A stretch of 64,000 bases of DNA from Legionella quinlivanii (GCF_003265995.1 NZ_MVJN01000007.1:1-64000), one strand, 5' to 3'. Numbered from the stretch's first letter, positions 9,428 through 17,351 are shown. Numbers and translations are program-made. The notes: generated by a model not told the origin, from the letters alone.

Positions 9428-11626
9428 TTATTCCGTCTCTAGCAAAGACAGTGATCTGGGTAGCCATAAGCCATTAGAACTTGCAGCATCGAGCCGGCCT
9501 CCAAAGAATGTATTGCTATTATCCGGTGTAAAAATCGGGGAATTGGCAGCAGATGGAAAGGTCCAGGTCTGGCCCAAATCCTGACTAACAGCGAGAAGGG
9601 GGCGTTGGACTCCACCAGTAATATAAAATCCTGCTGCGATACAAAGCCCTCCTGCACAATGGACATCATTAAACTGGCCATCGTTGGTAAAGACATTGGT
9701 ATTATCCGGTGTAAAGACTGGTGCTGTGACCGAGGAGGGGAAAGTCCAGCTAGACCCTGCGTCATGACTAACTGCCAGGAGCGGCCTAAATCCGCCCCCC
9801 CCAAAATAAAACCCTCCCGTGACGCAATCAGAACCCTGGCAACTGATGCTCAAAAGGTTAGCGCTGCCCGTGAAGGCATTGGTATTGTCAGGGGTAAAAA
9901 CAGGTGCAGTGACAGAGGATGGGAAAGTCCAGCTAGAGCCTGCGTCATGGCTGACTGCCACGAGCGGGCGTTGAGTTCCACCTCCAAAATAACGTCCTAC
10001 TGCTATGCAAGTTGTTCCCTGACAGTTGACGTCAGCAAAACTGCCATTAGCTGTAAATGCGTTGCTATTGTCCGGTGTGAACACGGGGGAGTTGACAACT
10101 GAAGGATAAGTCCAGGTTACTGTGGCGTTTTGGCTTAATGCCAGCAATGGCCTTTCAATACCACCGCTGCGGTAACTGCCGGCGGCAATACACGCACTAT
10201 CCTGGCAGACGACTCCGTTGAACGAACCATTATTCGAGAAGGCATTGGTATTATCAGGGGTAAAAACGGGGGCATTGATAGCGGAAGGATAAGTCCAGTT
10301 TTGGCCCAGATCCTGGCTAACCGCCAGAAGTGGTCTGTCAATTCCAACACTGCTGTATAAACCACCGGCTATACAAATAGCGCCATGGCAGTTTACAGCA
10401 AAAAATCTGCCGTTACCGACAAAAGCATTTGTATTATCTGGAGTAAAAACAGGGGCATTGATAACTGCAGGAAAGTTCCAGCTCGTACCTGAATCATGGC
10501 TAATTGCCAAGATGGGACGTCGCGTTCCTGCACTAAAGTAGTTGCCGACAGCGATACAAGTGCTTCCCTGGCAAGTTGCACCGACTAATTCACCTGCGCT
10601 ACTAAAGGGGTTTGTATTAACTGGTGAGAAAACGGCTGCATTGATAGAAGACGGAAAGATCCAATTTAAGCCTGAGTCCTGACTAACTGCCAACAAGGGG
10701 CGTTGCACCAATCCTGCATCGCGGTATTGGCCTACAGCAATACAGGTTTGCGCATCGCAACTTGACTCAAAGAAGCCGGCGCTATTATTGTAGGAATTAG
10801 TATTATCAGGTACAAAAACCGGTGAATTTACAGCTGAAGGAAAAGTCCAGCTTGTGCCCATATCCGAGCTTAGCGCAATAAGCGGGCGAATAGCGCCAAC
10901 ACTTGTATATTGTCCTGCGGCAATAGCTATCGGGACTGGCTTCACTTCAATACTAATAGAGACTCTGGAGGTATTGTCCCCCTGAATAGGAATTAGCTGC
11001 AAAGAATGGATAACGGAGCCTGGGGTAAAGGAGATCTGACAGGAAGCGCCAGGCGCTAATACGGTACAACTGCTGGCATCCTGAATGACATCGGTCCAGC
11101 TTGAGGGAAGAATCGCCCGAATATTATACGCGGTGATTTGGGTGGAGTGATTGGTAATCGTGACCACTTTTGCGTTTTGATTGATAATTAAAACGAGGTT
11201 TGCTGGAGAGGCGCTAATCGAGGCAGTGGCGGGCTGGCCTTTGGTAATTGCCAGACTGTTAAGAGGTGAGGGTTGATAACATTGGTTCGGGTTGCCTTGT
11301 TGGCATAAAACAGGCCCGCCCATGACGTTCCCGGACAGCGCTGATCCGTTGATCTGTAACGTCAGGATGCAATAGCCTTTAGCGGGCAATTGGCAAAGAC
11401 TGGTTTGTGTGATTCCTTGAATCGGCTGCATTATCAGCACTTTTGCACGTGCGGACTGATTATACACAGCATATTGCACCTGAGCTGTCTCTCCGGGCGC
11501 GACGGTTAATGTCACTGGAGTTTGAGGAACAAATACCCATAAAGGAGTAGCCGCATACAAGCTGGGTGCTGTCAGTAGACAGCAGAGCCATTTCAGCAAT
11601 TGTTGATACCGTGTTCTTCCTTGCAT
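9428..11626 (-). CDS. Secreted Asp-box (BNR) repeat protein, sialidase-like beta-propeller
   Basis: The 732-residue protein has a signal peptide (about residues 1-26, ending LYAA). Residues 27-230 form one or two Ig-like/beta-sandwich regions with paired cysteines. From residue 235 to the end are eight repeats of about 61 residues. Each contains an Asp-box of the S-x-D-x-G-x-x-W type (SQDLGQTW, SHDAGSSW), followed by FPS..NxPVFTPDNTN. Seven of the eight Asp-boxes are canonical; the fifth (SQNATVTW) lacks the Asp and Gly. Seven repeats also carry a CxxxxC pair, probably a disulfide in each blade. Asp-boxes occur in sialidases and other beta-propellers, but I see none of the sialidase arginine-triad context, so enzymatic activity is not supported. 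A periplasmic or secreted binding role is the safer reading. Confidence 0.8.
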   Translation of the reverse strand: MQGRTRYQQLLKWLCCLLTAPSLYAATPLWVFVPQTPVTLTVAPGETAQVQYAVYNQSARAKVLIMQPIQGITQTSLCQLPAKGYCILTLQINGSALSGNVMGGPVLCQQGNPNQCYQPSPLNSLAITKGQPATASISASPANLVLIINQNAKVVTITNHSTQITAYNIRAILPSSWTDVIQDASSCTVLAPGASCQISFTPGSVIHSLQLIPIQGDNTSRVSISIEVKPVPIAIAAGQYTSVGAIRPLIALSSDMGTSWTFPSAVNSPVFVPDNTNSYNNSAGFFESSCDAQTCIAVGQYRDAGLVQRPLLAVSQDSGLNWIFPSSINAAVFSPVNTNPFSSAGELVGATCQGSTCIAVGNYFSAGTRRPILAISHDSGTSWNFPAVINAPVFTPDNTNAFVGNGRFFAVNCHGAICIAGGLYSSVGIDRPLLAVSQDLGQNWTYPSAINAPVFTPDNTNAFSNNGSFNGVVCQDSACIAAGSYRSGGIERPLLALSQNATVTWTYPSVVNSPVFTPDNSNAFTANGSFADVNCQGTTCIAVGRYFGGGTQRPLVAVSHDAGSSWTFPSSVTAPVFTPDNTNAFTGSANLLSISCQGSDCVTGGFYFGGGGFRPLLAVSHDAGSSWTFPSSVTAPVFTPDNTNVFTNDGQFNDVHCAGGLCIAAGFYITGGVQRPLLAVSQDLGQTWTFPSAANSPIFTPDNSNTFFGGRLDAASSNGLWLPRSLSLLETE
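9431..10924 (-). repeat. Eight in-frame tandem repeats of about 183 bp
   Basis: These code for the 61-residue Asp-box units of the secreted protein. Units six and seven are the closest pair, sharing RPL(L/V)AVSHDAGSSWTFP and the following stretch with only scattered base differences, which suggests a recent duplication or gene conversion. The repeat lies entirely within the coding frame and is not a CRISPR array. Confidence 0.85.
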
Positions 11627-11692
11627 TTTTCAGTCCTTGGTTTTTTAATATTAACTGACAAAAAATTATCTGTTTAGCATTAGGGTTTAGTT

Positions 11693-12583
11693 TCAAGCCT
11701 GAACTAATTCTTTCATTTTATTCTTCTCCCAACAGCGTAAAGGAGAGTGCTCGGGGTTTCTCATCGCAGCAACTGGCAGATAGAATGTTTGTTCGAGCAG
11801 AAACTGCCCGCTTAAAGCGGCGTGAGAAACATGATCTGTAAAGACGATCCAGGTACTTTGCGCCTGAAAATTAATGGTGTTTTTGGAAACTGTCTGTTGA
11901 TAATGGTCATCAAGCTTCATGCGATCGTGCAGTTGCAGCTGATAATGATCATAAGCGGAACGCATGGTTTTAGTCACCTTTAACCATTTTAACAGTTTGG
12001 CAACAGAGGAATTGTATTTGGGGATGGATGGAGAAAAGCGTTCCAGTACTTGATTAAACGCTTCGCCCAGTTGCCACACTCGTGGTTCACCATAGGGATT
12101 AATGTTACAAAAAACCCGCAGAATACGACGACCATTGACAGGCGATGCAGGAAATGAGTCGACATGAACACGGGTATCATCCTTTCGCTTTGAACTTGCC
12201 CTGCCGCGGATTTCTGCAGGGCGGTAGCTGGTACGGCCCCAGATCAAATGCTCAGCGTATAGAGGACATACGGTATCTAGCAAATGTTTTGCAAATTCGG
12301 CAAATTGACGCATAAAACATTTCAAAATGGAGGGAAGGGCCTGGTTATGGGTGTTATAGCCGCCCAGACGATCTTTTAAATAGTCATAACTGATATTTTT
12401 GTGCTGACCATCCAGGATCTTGTCCGTGAGCAAATAATGTTCTTGTTGGGCATTGTGGGCGTAAAAATATTCCGGGAAATAAAGAACTTGCCCTGATTCA
12501 AGTAAATTCAGCGCTAAATCCTTTTGTACTTCATTAATCTTGTCTAAACTATTAGAGTTTAATATATAGAGTGGTTCGTCCAT
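11693..12583 (-). CDS. kdoO: Kdo hydroxylase-like Fe(II)/2-oxoglutarate dioxygenase
   Basis: Homologue of KdoO, which converts the outer Kdo of the lipopolysaccharide inner core to Ko and so increases resistance to acid and cationic peptides. Taking the internal ATG at 12583 gives 296 residues. This start has a GAGG site 6 bases upstream and avoids a 31-base overlap with dps. The metal-ligand motif HVD is at residues 140-142 with a distal His251 or His254 in FTDHVSHAALSG. The family blocks NGRRILRVFCNINP and GEPRVWQLGE are present. It is divergent from dps with about 106 bases between the two starts. The call rests on these blocks; the exact substrate in this organism is inferred. Confidence 0.8.
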   Translation of the reverse strand: MDEPLYILNSNSLDKINEVQKDLALNLLESGQVLYFPEYFYAHNAQQEHYLLTDKILDGQHKNISYDYLKDRLGGYNTHNQALPSILKCFMRQFAEFAKHLLDTVCPLYAEHLIWGRTSYRPAEIRGRASSKRKDDTRVHVDSFPASPVNGRRILRVFCNINPYGEPRVWQLGEAFNQVLERFSPSIPKYNSSVAKLLKWLKVTKTMRSAYDHYQLQLHDRMKLDDHYQQTVSKNTINFQAQSTWIVFTDHVSHAALSGQFLLEQTFYLPVAAMRNPEHSPLRCWEKNKMKELVQA

Positions 12584-12689
12584 TATCGCCTCAAACAATC
12601 GATTTAATGGAGCAATTCTATCAATACTTATCCTGATTCCCCAAATTTTACGGATATTTATTTCAAAACCAATTAAAAAGGAGAGGGAA

Positions 12690-13124
12690 ATGTCACAAGT
12701 AATAGGGAAATTATCAGTCATTCTGGCAGATACCTATGCCTTATACCTTAAAACACAAAACTATCACTGGCATGTCAAGGGGCCACAGTTCAAAACCTTG
12801 CACGAGCTGTTTGAAATGCAATATCAGGAACTGGCTGAAGCAGTAGATCAGGTGGCAGAACGCATCTTAATCACCGGGCATAAAGCGCCTGCTACTTTTA
12901 AGGAGTTTGAGCGTTTGAAGCGCATCAAGGACGGCAATTCAGGTCTTTCCGCCAATCAGATGGTGATTGAGTTAGCAGAGGATAATGCGACCCTGGTAAA
13001 AGATCTGAATCAGGCGCTCACACTCGCTCAGGAAAGTCATGATGAAGGAACGGCCAATCTTCTGAGCGATCGAATCGCAGCGCATGAAAAAGCGCACTGG
13101 ATGTTGAATGCTTCCAAAGAATAA
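12690..13124 (+). CDS. dps: Dps-family ferritin-like DNA-protection protein
   Basis: Dodecameric iron-sequestering protein that oxidises Fe(II) with peroxide and protects DNA in starvation. At 144 residues it is short for the family, with no long N-terminal lysine tail. The ferroxidase residues are visible: His26 in NYHWHVKG, His38 and Glu42 in LHELFEMQ, Asp53 and Glu57 in AVDQVAERI. These match the ligand spacing of E. coli Dps (51, 63, 67, 78, 82). An AGGAGAGGG-type site lies before the ATG. It stands at the edge of the stress island that follows. Confidence 0.92.
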   Translation: MSQVIGKLSVILADTYALYLKTQNYHWHVKGPQFKTLHELFEMQYQELAEAVDQVAERILITGHKAPATFKEFERLKRIKDGNSGLSANQMVIELAEDNATLVKDLNQALTLAQESHDEGTANLLSDRIAAHEKAHWMLNASKE

Positions 13125-13131
13125 GATAAAA

Positions 13132-13156
13132 AAATGCCGCTTTTAAAGCGGCATTT
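13132..13156 (+). terminator. Intrinsic terminator of dps
   Basis: Inverted repeat AAATGCCGCTTT/AAAGCGGCATTT starting 7 bases after the dps stop. The A/T flanks let it act on both strands, so it may also end the minus-strand gene that stops at 13178. Confidence 0.8.
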
Positions 13157-13177
13157 CAGACAGGGCTGGGAATTATT

Positions 13178-14035
13178 CTAGTGAATTTTGTTACTTGAAT
13201 AATTGCGCCAATCATTTTCCAAAGTTGTATCCTTACGATTTTCCACTCCCAATACGATGCCTCCGGATTCCAATCCTTTTTCATACACCTTGGCTCGTTC
13301 TTCAGGGATGCCCCATCCAATTAAGGCACCAATTAATCCACCGGAGATACTGCCTGCACCAGCACCGGCTAATCCTGCTGCTATTGGACCTGCAACAATG
13401 ATTCCAAGGCCAGGGAAAATCAGATTGGTTCCAATTGCTGCAATTGCACCCAGGGTAGCACCTACTGTGCCTCCGATAAGGCCTCCGACTCCCATTCCTT
13501 CAACTGCCTTGGAACCGGTTTCTTCAGTCGTGAGAAATGAATCATAATATTTTTCACGGGTGTCATCTGACATTAACACACTGATTTCTTCGGGTTTGTA
13601 TCCTTGATCAATTGCACGCAAATAAGCTTTTTCCGCGGAATCCCTATCATGAAAGAGCTCTGTGGTCATAGGAGCTGATGCTGCCTTTGAAACATGCGGT
13701 TTATAATAATTTTCTACAGTTGAAGAAAATTCTGGAGTTGCGAAATTTGGCCAGTGATCTTTGTCAAAACCGGGCGCATTTTCGAGGATTTCTTTATCGA
13801 GATTAAGTACGAAACAATCATCCTCTTCATCATATGAAAATAATTTCCAGGGCATGGCAAAGAATTTATTTCCAAACCCAAGCATTCCGCCGGAATCCAA
13901 TACCAGGTAGTTGACAGAACCTGAAATTTTATCCAAAACTATTTCATTGATTTCACCGAGATTATCATTATTCAGATTTTTAACTTTGACTCCAGTCACT
14001 TCACTGGCTTTAACCACTTCATGAGGTCGTTCCAT
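13178..14035 (-). CDS. PRC-barrel and glycine-zipper stress protein
   Basis: The 285-residue protein has two parts. Residues of about 5-90 form a PRC-barrel (VKASEVTGVKVKNLNNDNLG, then VNYLVLDSGGMLGFGNKFFAMPW), a fold used for protein or RNA contact in many stress proteins. Residues of about 130-285 resemble the general-stress 17M-like domain with a glycine-zipper hydrophobic core (GGLIGGTVGATLGAIAA and GLAGAGAGSISGGLIGALIG), which could insert in a membrane or oligomerise. There is no signal peptide. It opens the minus-strand side of the stress island. Confidence 0.82.
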   Translation of the reverse strand: MERPHEVVKASEVTGVKVKNLNNDNLGEINEIVLDKISGSVNYLVLDSGGMLGFGNKFFAMPWKLFSYDEEDDCFVLNLDKEILENAPGFDKDHWPNFATPEFSSTVENYYKPHVSKAASAPMTTELFHDRDSAEKAYLRAIDQGYKPEEISVLMSDDTREKYYDSFLTTEETGSKAVEGMGVGGLIGGTVGATLGAIAAIGTNLIFPGLGIIVAGPIAAGLAGAGAGSISGGLIGALIGWGIPEERAKVYEKGLESGGIVLGVENRKDTTLENDWRNYSSNKIH

Positions 14036-14112
14036 GATGACTTCTCCTAAATTATGTTTATGGCAAGATTAAAGGGCAGTTAAGTAAATCAATTCATAAA
14101 CTTCATTAATGA

Positions 14113-14137
14113 CAAAAGCCACACGCGGTGGCTTTTG
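14113..14137. terminator. Perfect 10-bp hairpin in the leader of the PRC-barrel gene
   Basis: Stem CAAAAGCCAC / GTGGCTTTTG with a 5-base loop, 78-102 bases upstream of the PRC-barrel start. No plus-strand gene ends here, and the nearest minus-strand gene ends 234 bases away, so it may be an orphan terminator or a 5' leader structure. Confidence 0.45.
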
Positions 14138-14370
14138 CAGTGAATGGTTCCTCTGCATCTTCGCAGTTGAATCATCCTACACTTTAAATATAGTAAACGA
14201 TGGTCAGTATGTCAAAAAATAATGCAAAATCAACTCGCACCCATACGGGTTAATTGAAAAATAGAATCCATTCTATTGATCCATAAAGAATTCGTGGTGG
14301 GAAAAAATTTAGAAGATGTAACCCTCATCAAGACTGTTCTCCCAATTATAGCTAATATTTTCGGATGTGA
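14138..14370. other. Gene-free spacer with an 18-bp operator-like palindrome
   Basis: Between the PRC-barrel gene and the PncC-like gene there is no ORF that I can support. At 14260-14277 lies the inverted repeat AATAGAAT-CC-ATTCTATT, perfect over 8 bp on each arm. It resembles a binding site for a dimeric repressor, but no regulator can be named. Confidence 0.4.
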
Positions 14371-14868
14371 TTAGCCAGAGACAGAATTTAAGCGATTATA
14401 AATCTGTGGAAGGGATTCCAGTGCATAATTTGCTGCATCCACTTGAACTTCAGATCGTGTTCCCTTAAATTTTTTTGTTTCCGAATAGAGCTGCCATCCC
14501 TGATTGTTCTTTAATCCCCAGGCAAAACAAATAGTACCTGGTTCTACACCGTCCATCGGTTCCGAGCCAGTTAATCCGGTGGTGGCAATTACAACATTGG
14601 CCTTGCTTTTTTGCAAAGCGCCTAAGGCCATTTCACGAGCAACCTGTTCACTCGTTAACGTATAAGTTTTAATGGTTTCATCGCGTACATGAAGTACATT
14701 TTTCTTTGCATCTTCAGAATATACGACATACCCCAACTCAAGGCATTCTCCGCAGCCTTCAATTTTTCCAAGAATAGCTAAAATTTGTCCAGCCGTACAT
14801 GATTCCGCTGTGACCAGAACTAAATCCCTTTCTTTTAAAAAGTCAATAGCCATCTGCCCTGATTTCAT
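14371..14868 (-). CDS. CinA/PncC-type nicotinamide-nucleotide amidase, paralogue 1
   Basis: Single-domain CinA C-terminal family protein. The family deamidates NMN to NaMN in pyridine nucleotide recycling. With the ATG at 14868 it has 165 residues; a longer frame uses an upstream TTG and seems less likely, although the chosen ATG has no strong ribosome site. Hallmarks are VLVTAESCTAGQI (the active-site Ser and Thr region), LGYVVYSEDAKKNVL, and TTGLTGSEPMDGVEPGTICFAW. It differs from the second copy beside recA, which has the usual TGIAGPEGG. It sits alone in the stress island rather than beside recA, suggesting a separate role or regulation. Confidence 0.8.
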   Translation of the reverse strand: MKSGQMAIDFLKERDLVLVTAESCTAGQILAILGKIEGCGECLELGYVVYSEDAKKNVLHVRDETIKTYTLTSEQVAREMALGALQKSKANVVIATTGLTGSEPMDGVEPGTICFAWGLKNNQGWQLYSETKKFKGTRSEVQVDAANYALESLPQIYNRLNSVSG

Positions 14869-15041
14869 ATTTTGAAGTATGCTGATAAGTTGATACTTAC
14901 AGTATAAACCCAATCACGTCGGAAGTCGGTCTATTTGACATATGACTGTATGGGTCTAAGTTTAAAATAGGACATATAAAAATTGATGTTAACAATAAAC
15001 GATGTTCTTAATAAGGAGATTATTTTTTAAGGAGAAAAATC

Positions 15042-15152
15042 ATGACTGGTACCTCAATTGGCGGTAAAAAAGCTGCCGAAACTCGAAAACGAAATCAAAG
15101 ATCCTCACAAACAAAAAAGAATGCTTCCAGTAGTAGTCACAAAAGTAAATAG
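15042..15152 (+). CDS. Tiny basic KGG-like stress peptide (36 residues)
   Basis: Begins MTGTSIGGKKAAETRKRNQ and ends SSSSHKSK. The protein is very basic and rich in Ser, Lys and Arg. A strong AAGGAG site at 15029-15034 sits before the ATG. The GGKKAAE stretch resembles the KGG motif of small stress proteins such as YciG, but the match is short, so family membership is uncertain. It is followed by three further small ORFs on the same strand, each with its own good ribosome site, which supports its being real. Confidence 0.6.
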   Translation: MTGTSIGGKKAAETRKRNQRSSQTKKNASSSSHKSK

Positions 15153-15199
15153 CGTAGATTTCATGTCGCGTAGAATTATTATCATTGGAGGATATTATC

Positions 15200-15385
15200 A
15201 TGGATAGAAATATACCCAATCAGGGTCAAAATCAGAATTCAGGCAAGCAGAACATGCCGCAGAATCAAAAACAGGAAAAGCAAAATTTTGATCCACTGAA
15301 AGAGAAAAAAGGCATGCGGAACATGTCCGAGCAAGATGAAGGACTGGATATGGATAATAAAGAAAATCCGCATCAATCTTTATAA
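15200..15385 (+). CDS. Small Asn/Gln-rich hydrophilic protein (61 residues)
   Basis: I do not recognise a family. The ATG at 15200 is chosen because GGAGG lies 8 bases before it; a longer frame would need a TTG inside that ribosome site. The sequence is rich in Asn, Gln, Lys and Glu with no hydrophobic stretch, and is probably intrinsically disordered, in the manner of hydrophilin-like desiccation or osmotic stress proteins (inference). It sits between the KGG-like peptide and a tiny membrane peptide. Confidence 0.6.
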   Translation: MDRNIPNQGQNQNSGKQNMPQNQKQEKQNFDPLKEKKGMRNMSEQDEGLDMDNKENPHQSL

Positions 15386-15446
15386 TTAATTTCTCTCCCC
15401 CATAGGGGAGAGATTTTGTAAACCACTAAGGATGGAGGAAGCGATC

Positions 15447-15524
15447 ATGATGTATGTTATTGGCTGGTTGTTAGGAATTCCTATCAGTATTTTGCTACTG
15501 ATTTGGCTTGTTTCACATTTATAA
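15447..15524 (+). CDS. Tiny single-TM membrane peptide (25 residues)
   Basis: The frame starts MMYVIGWLLGIPISILLLI and ends WLVSHL, so nearly the whole peptide is one transmembrane helix. GGAGG at 15434-15438 sits 8 bases before the ATG. It resembles small hydrophobic stress peptides in style only. Support is the ribosome site, the hydrophobic profile and the tight spacing between neighbours. Without homology evidence the call remains tentative. Confidence 0.5.
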   Translation: MMYVIGWLLGIPISILLLIWLVSHL

Positions 15525-15556
15525 AAATAACAATAAATATACAATAAGGAGTCATC

Positions 15557-16165
15557 ATGAATCACGAAACGGTTGTAGTTGATCAAAAACTATGCGCTCC
15601 GCACCATCATTGGTTTTGCTGGTCGGCTATTATCATTGGGGCACTGGTAGGTCTTGGTCTGGGTTTTTTATTGCACCTTTATAGTATTGCTATTGGATTG
15701 ACCGCTTTTGTGTCTGATAACGAAGCCACGACCGTTACCATAGGCGGGCTGATTGGCTTATTAATTGGTACTATTGTGGCGATGGGACTGGCCGGATTTA
15801 CTGCCGGGTTTCTGGCGCATGTGGTTAGCCCTGGAGTTGGGATTTTATATGGCTTTGCCACCTGGAGTCTGGCGTTATTATTAACTGCTATTCTGGCAAT
15901 GCCTCTTAGTAGTTATGTCAGCACTTACACTGCTGCCCTGGCACCCACAGTGAAGGTTGACACAGGAAATACGACGGCTCAGGGAAATCAGGTCACCGTC
16001 CAAAGTCCGGCTACTGAAGCGACCAAAGCGGCCTCACCTGAAACATTGGCATGGAGTGGATGGATAGTATTCGTTCTGTTTGCAATAGGTGCTTTATCCA
16101 GTTGTCTTGGAGCCTGTGGGGGTATTCATTGCCACAGAAAGCATTGTCTGCATTCAGAGGTATAA
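15557..16165 (+). CDS. Four-TM membrane protein with His/Cys-rich ends
   Basis: The 202-residue protein has an N-terminal HHHW segment, then four predicted membrane helices (about residues 20-50, 60-90, 95-120 and 155-180) with many Gly residues, and a C-terminal tail with CLGACGGIHCHRKHC. The His and Cys clusters at both ends could bind metal or heme (inference). A periplasmic or cytoplasmic Thr/Ala-rich loop of about 35 residues separates helices three and four. AAGGAG lies 6 bases before the ATG. The next gene, an SDR, follows after 21 bases with its own strong ribosome site, so the two are probably co-transcribed. Family not recognised. Confidence 0.72.
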   Translation: MNHETVVVDQKLCAPHHHWFCWSAIIIGALVGLGLGFLLHLYSIAIGLTAFVSDNEATTVTIGGLIGLLIGTIVAMGLAGFTAGFLAHVVSPGVGILYGFATWSLALLLTAILAMPLSSYVSTYTAALAPTVKVDTGNTTAQGNQVTVQSPATEATKAASPETLAWSGWIVFVLFAIGALSSCLGACGGIHCHRKHCLHSEV

Positions 16166-16186
16166 TAGTATATAAGGAGATAAGTG

Positions 16187-17044
16187 ATGGATTATCCAAA
16201 TCAGTTACCTCCACAAAAGCAATCAAGGCAACCTGGGATAGAAAGTGTCATGCAACCTGCCCCTGTCTATGTTTCTCCTGATTATAAACCAGGTCAGAAA
16301 TTGACAGGTAAGGTTGCTTTGATTACCGGTGGAGATAGTGGTATAGGTCGAGCAGTGGCCTGTGCATTTGCTCTGGAAGGGGCTGACGTCATTGTGCATT
16401 ATCTGGATGAAGAATCGGATGCCCGGGAAACCGCCGACTTTATAAAAAACTGTGGAAGAAAGTGCTGGTTGTTTGCGAAAAACCTACAGTCCTACAATGC
16501 TTGTGAAGAGCTGGTGCAGAAGGCGATACAGGAAGTTTCACAGATAGATATCCTGGTTAATAATATCGCGGAGCAGCACCCCCAGGAAAGCATTGAAGAT
16601 ATCAGTTGTGAACAACTTGAAGCTACTTTCAAAACCAATTTTTTTTCCTATTTTTATATGATTAAAGCGCTGTTGCCTTATTTGAAAAAGGACGCGGTTA
16701 TTATTAACACTACCTCCGTCACTGCTTATAAAGGCAATGATCACTTGATTGATTATTCCTCTACAAAAGGAGCTATAGTCGGCTTAACGCGTTCCCTGTC
16801 GCAAAATCTTGTGAAAAAAGGAATCCGCGTTAACGCCGTAGCACCGGGCCCGATATGGACCCCATTGATTCCTGCAAGTTTTTCCGCTGAGCAAGTTGCT
16901 GAATTTGGTCAGCAGGTTCCGATGAAAAGAGTAGGGCAGCCAGCCGAAATGGCTCCTGCCTATGTGTACCTTGCCTCTTCGGATTCTTCCTATATGACGG
17001 GGCAGGTGCTTCATCCCAATGGAGGTGTTATTGTAAATGCCTGA
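16187..17044 (+). CDS. SDR-family oxidoreductase, YghA-like
   Basis: Short-chain dehydrogenase of 285 residues, probably NADP-linked, acting on an aldehyde or sugar-type substrate that cannot be named from sequence. After a 40-residue N-terminal extension (typical of YghA/glucose-ribitol dehydrogenase-like members) come the nucleotide motif TGGDSGIGRA, the NNIAEQ segment (NNAG-like), catalytic Ser in NTTSVTAY, and Tyr-Lys in DYSSTKGA. The ATG at 16187 is chosen because AAGGAG lies 7 bases upstream; a GTG one codon earlier is possible. Related genes are commonly part of stress regulons in other proteobacteria. Confidence 0.88.
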   Translation: MDYPNQLPPQKQSRQPGIESVMQPAPVYVSPDYKPGQKLTGKVALITGGDSGIGRAVACAFALEGADVIVHYLDEESDARETADFIKNCGRKCWLFAKNLQSYNACEELVQKAIQEVSQIDILVNNIAEQHPQESIEDISCEQLEATFKTNFFSYFYMIKALLPYLKKDAVIINTTSVTAYKGNDHLIDYSSTKGAIVGLTRSLSQNLVKKGIRVNAVAPGPIWTPLIPASFSAEQVAEFGQQVPMKRVGQPAEMAPAYVYLASSDSSYMTGQVLHPNGGVIVNA

Positions 17045-17134
17045 GTAGGCATACGTAGTTGAGATAGTAATCGGGGCAATGAGCTGCTGTCCAGCTTATT
17101 GCGTATATGGGGTCATGTTAAAAGGAATTGAATC

Positions 17135-17290
17135 ATGAGCTTACTTGGACTAATTTTACTAATTGTTATTTTATTGGCAGTTTTGCCCACCTGGCCGTAT
17201 AGTAGTGGATGGGGTTATTATCCCAGTGGTGCGGTAGGATTGATCTTGATTATATTGATAATATTGCTGCTGACGCGTGGTGGCTTATAA
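17135..17290 (+). CDS. DUF3309-type small membrane protein (51 residues)
   Basis: Begins MSLLGLILLIVILLAVLPTW, then PYSSGWGYYPSGAVGLILII and a second hydrophobic helix. This pattern of two helices flanking a short Trp/Tyr/Gly turn matches the DUF3309 family, whose members are found in stress regulons. AAAGGA lies 9 bases before the ATG. The role is unknown. It is the last plus-strand gene of the stress island. Confidence 0.75.
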   Translation: MSLLGLILLIVILLAVLPTWPYSSGWGYYPSGAVGLILIILIILLLTRGGL

Positions 17291-17303
17291 AGCAGTTTCC
17301 CTT

Positions 17304-17325
17304 AACTCCCGCGCAGGCGGGAGTT
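17304..17325 (+). terminator. Hairpin after the DUF3309 gene
   Basis: Stem AACTCCCGC / GCGGGAGTT with a GCAG loop, 13 bases after the stop. The T tract is missing or weak (GCAGGGCAATTTTC follows), so termination strength is uncertain. Confidence 0.6.
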
Positions 17326-17351
17326 AGCAGGGCAATTTTCTGTCAGGGCTT

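Noticed and set aside
9605-10102. Open frame of 165 codons opposite the Asp-box repeat gene
   Set aside because: It follows the repeats on the opposite strand, and its own repeats are only the reflection of the real ones.
9431-10924. Possible CRISPR array or tandem non-coding repeat
   Set aside because: Unit length (about 183 bp), the open reading frame through all units and the Asp-box motifs show a coding repeat; no short direct repeats with unique spacers are present.
11627-11692. Possible PmrA box upstream of the Asp-box gene
   Set aside because: Only one half site (TTAATATT) is present; the second half, at the required 2-bp spacing, is not there.
12584-12721. Longer start for the Kdo hydroxylase
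   Set aside because: The extension would overlap dps, has no ribosome site, and does not match the family N terminus.
14933-14962. TTGACA with a weak downstream hexamer, considered as a promoter for the small ORFs
   Set aside because: The -10 at the right distance is poor (TAAGTT), and the better hexamer is too far. It may be real, but I cannot support it.
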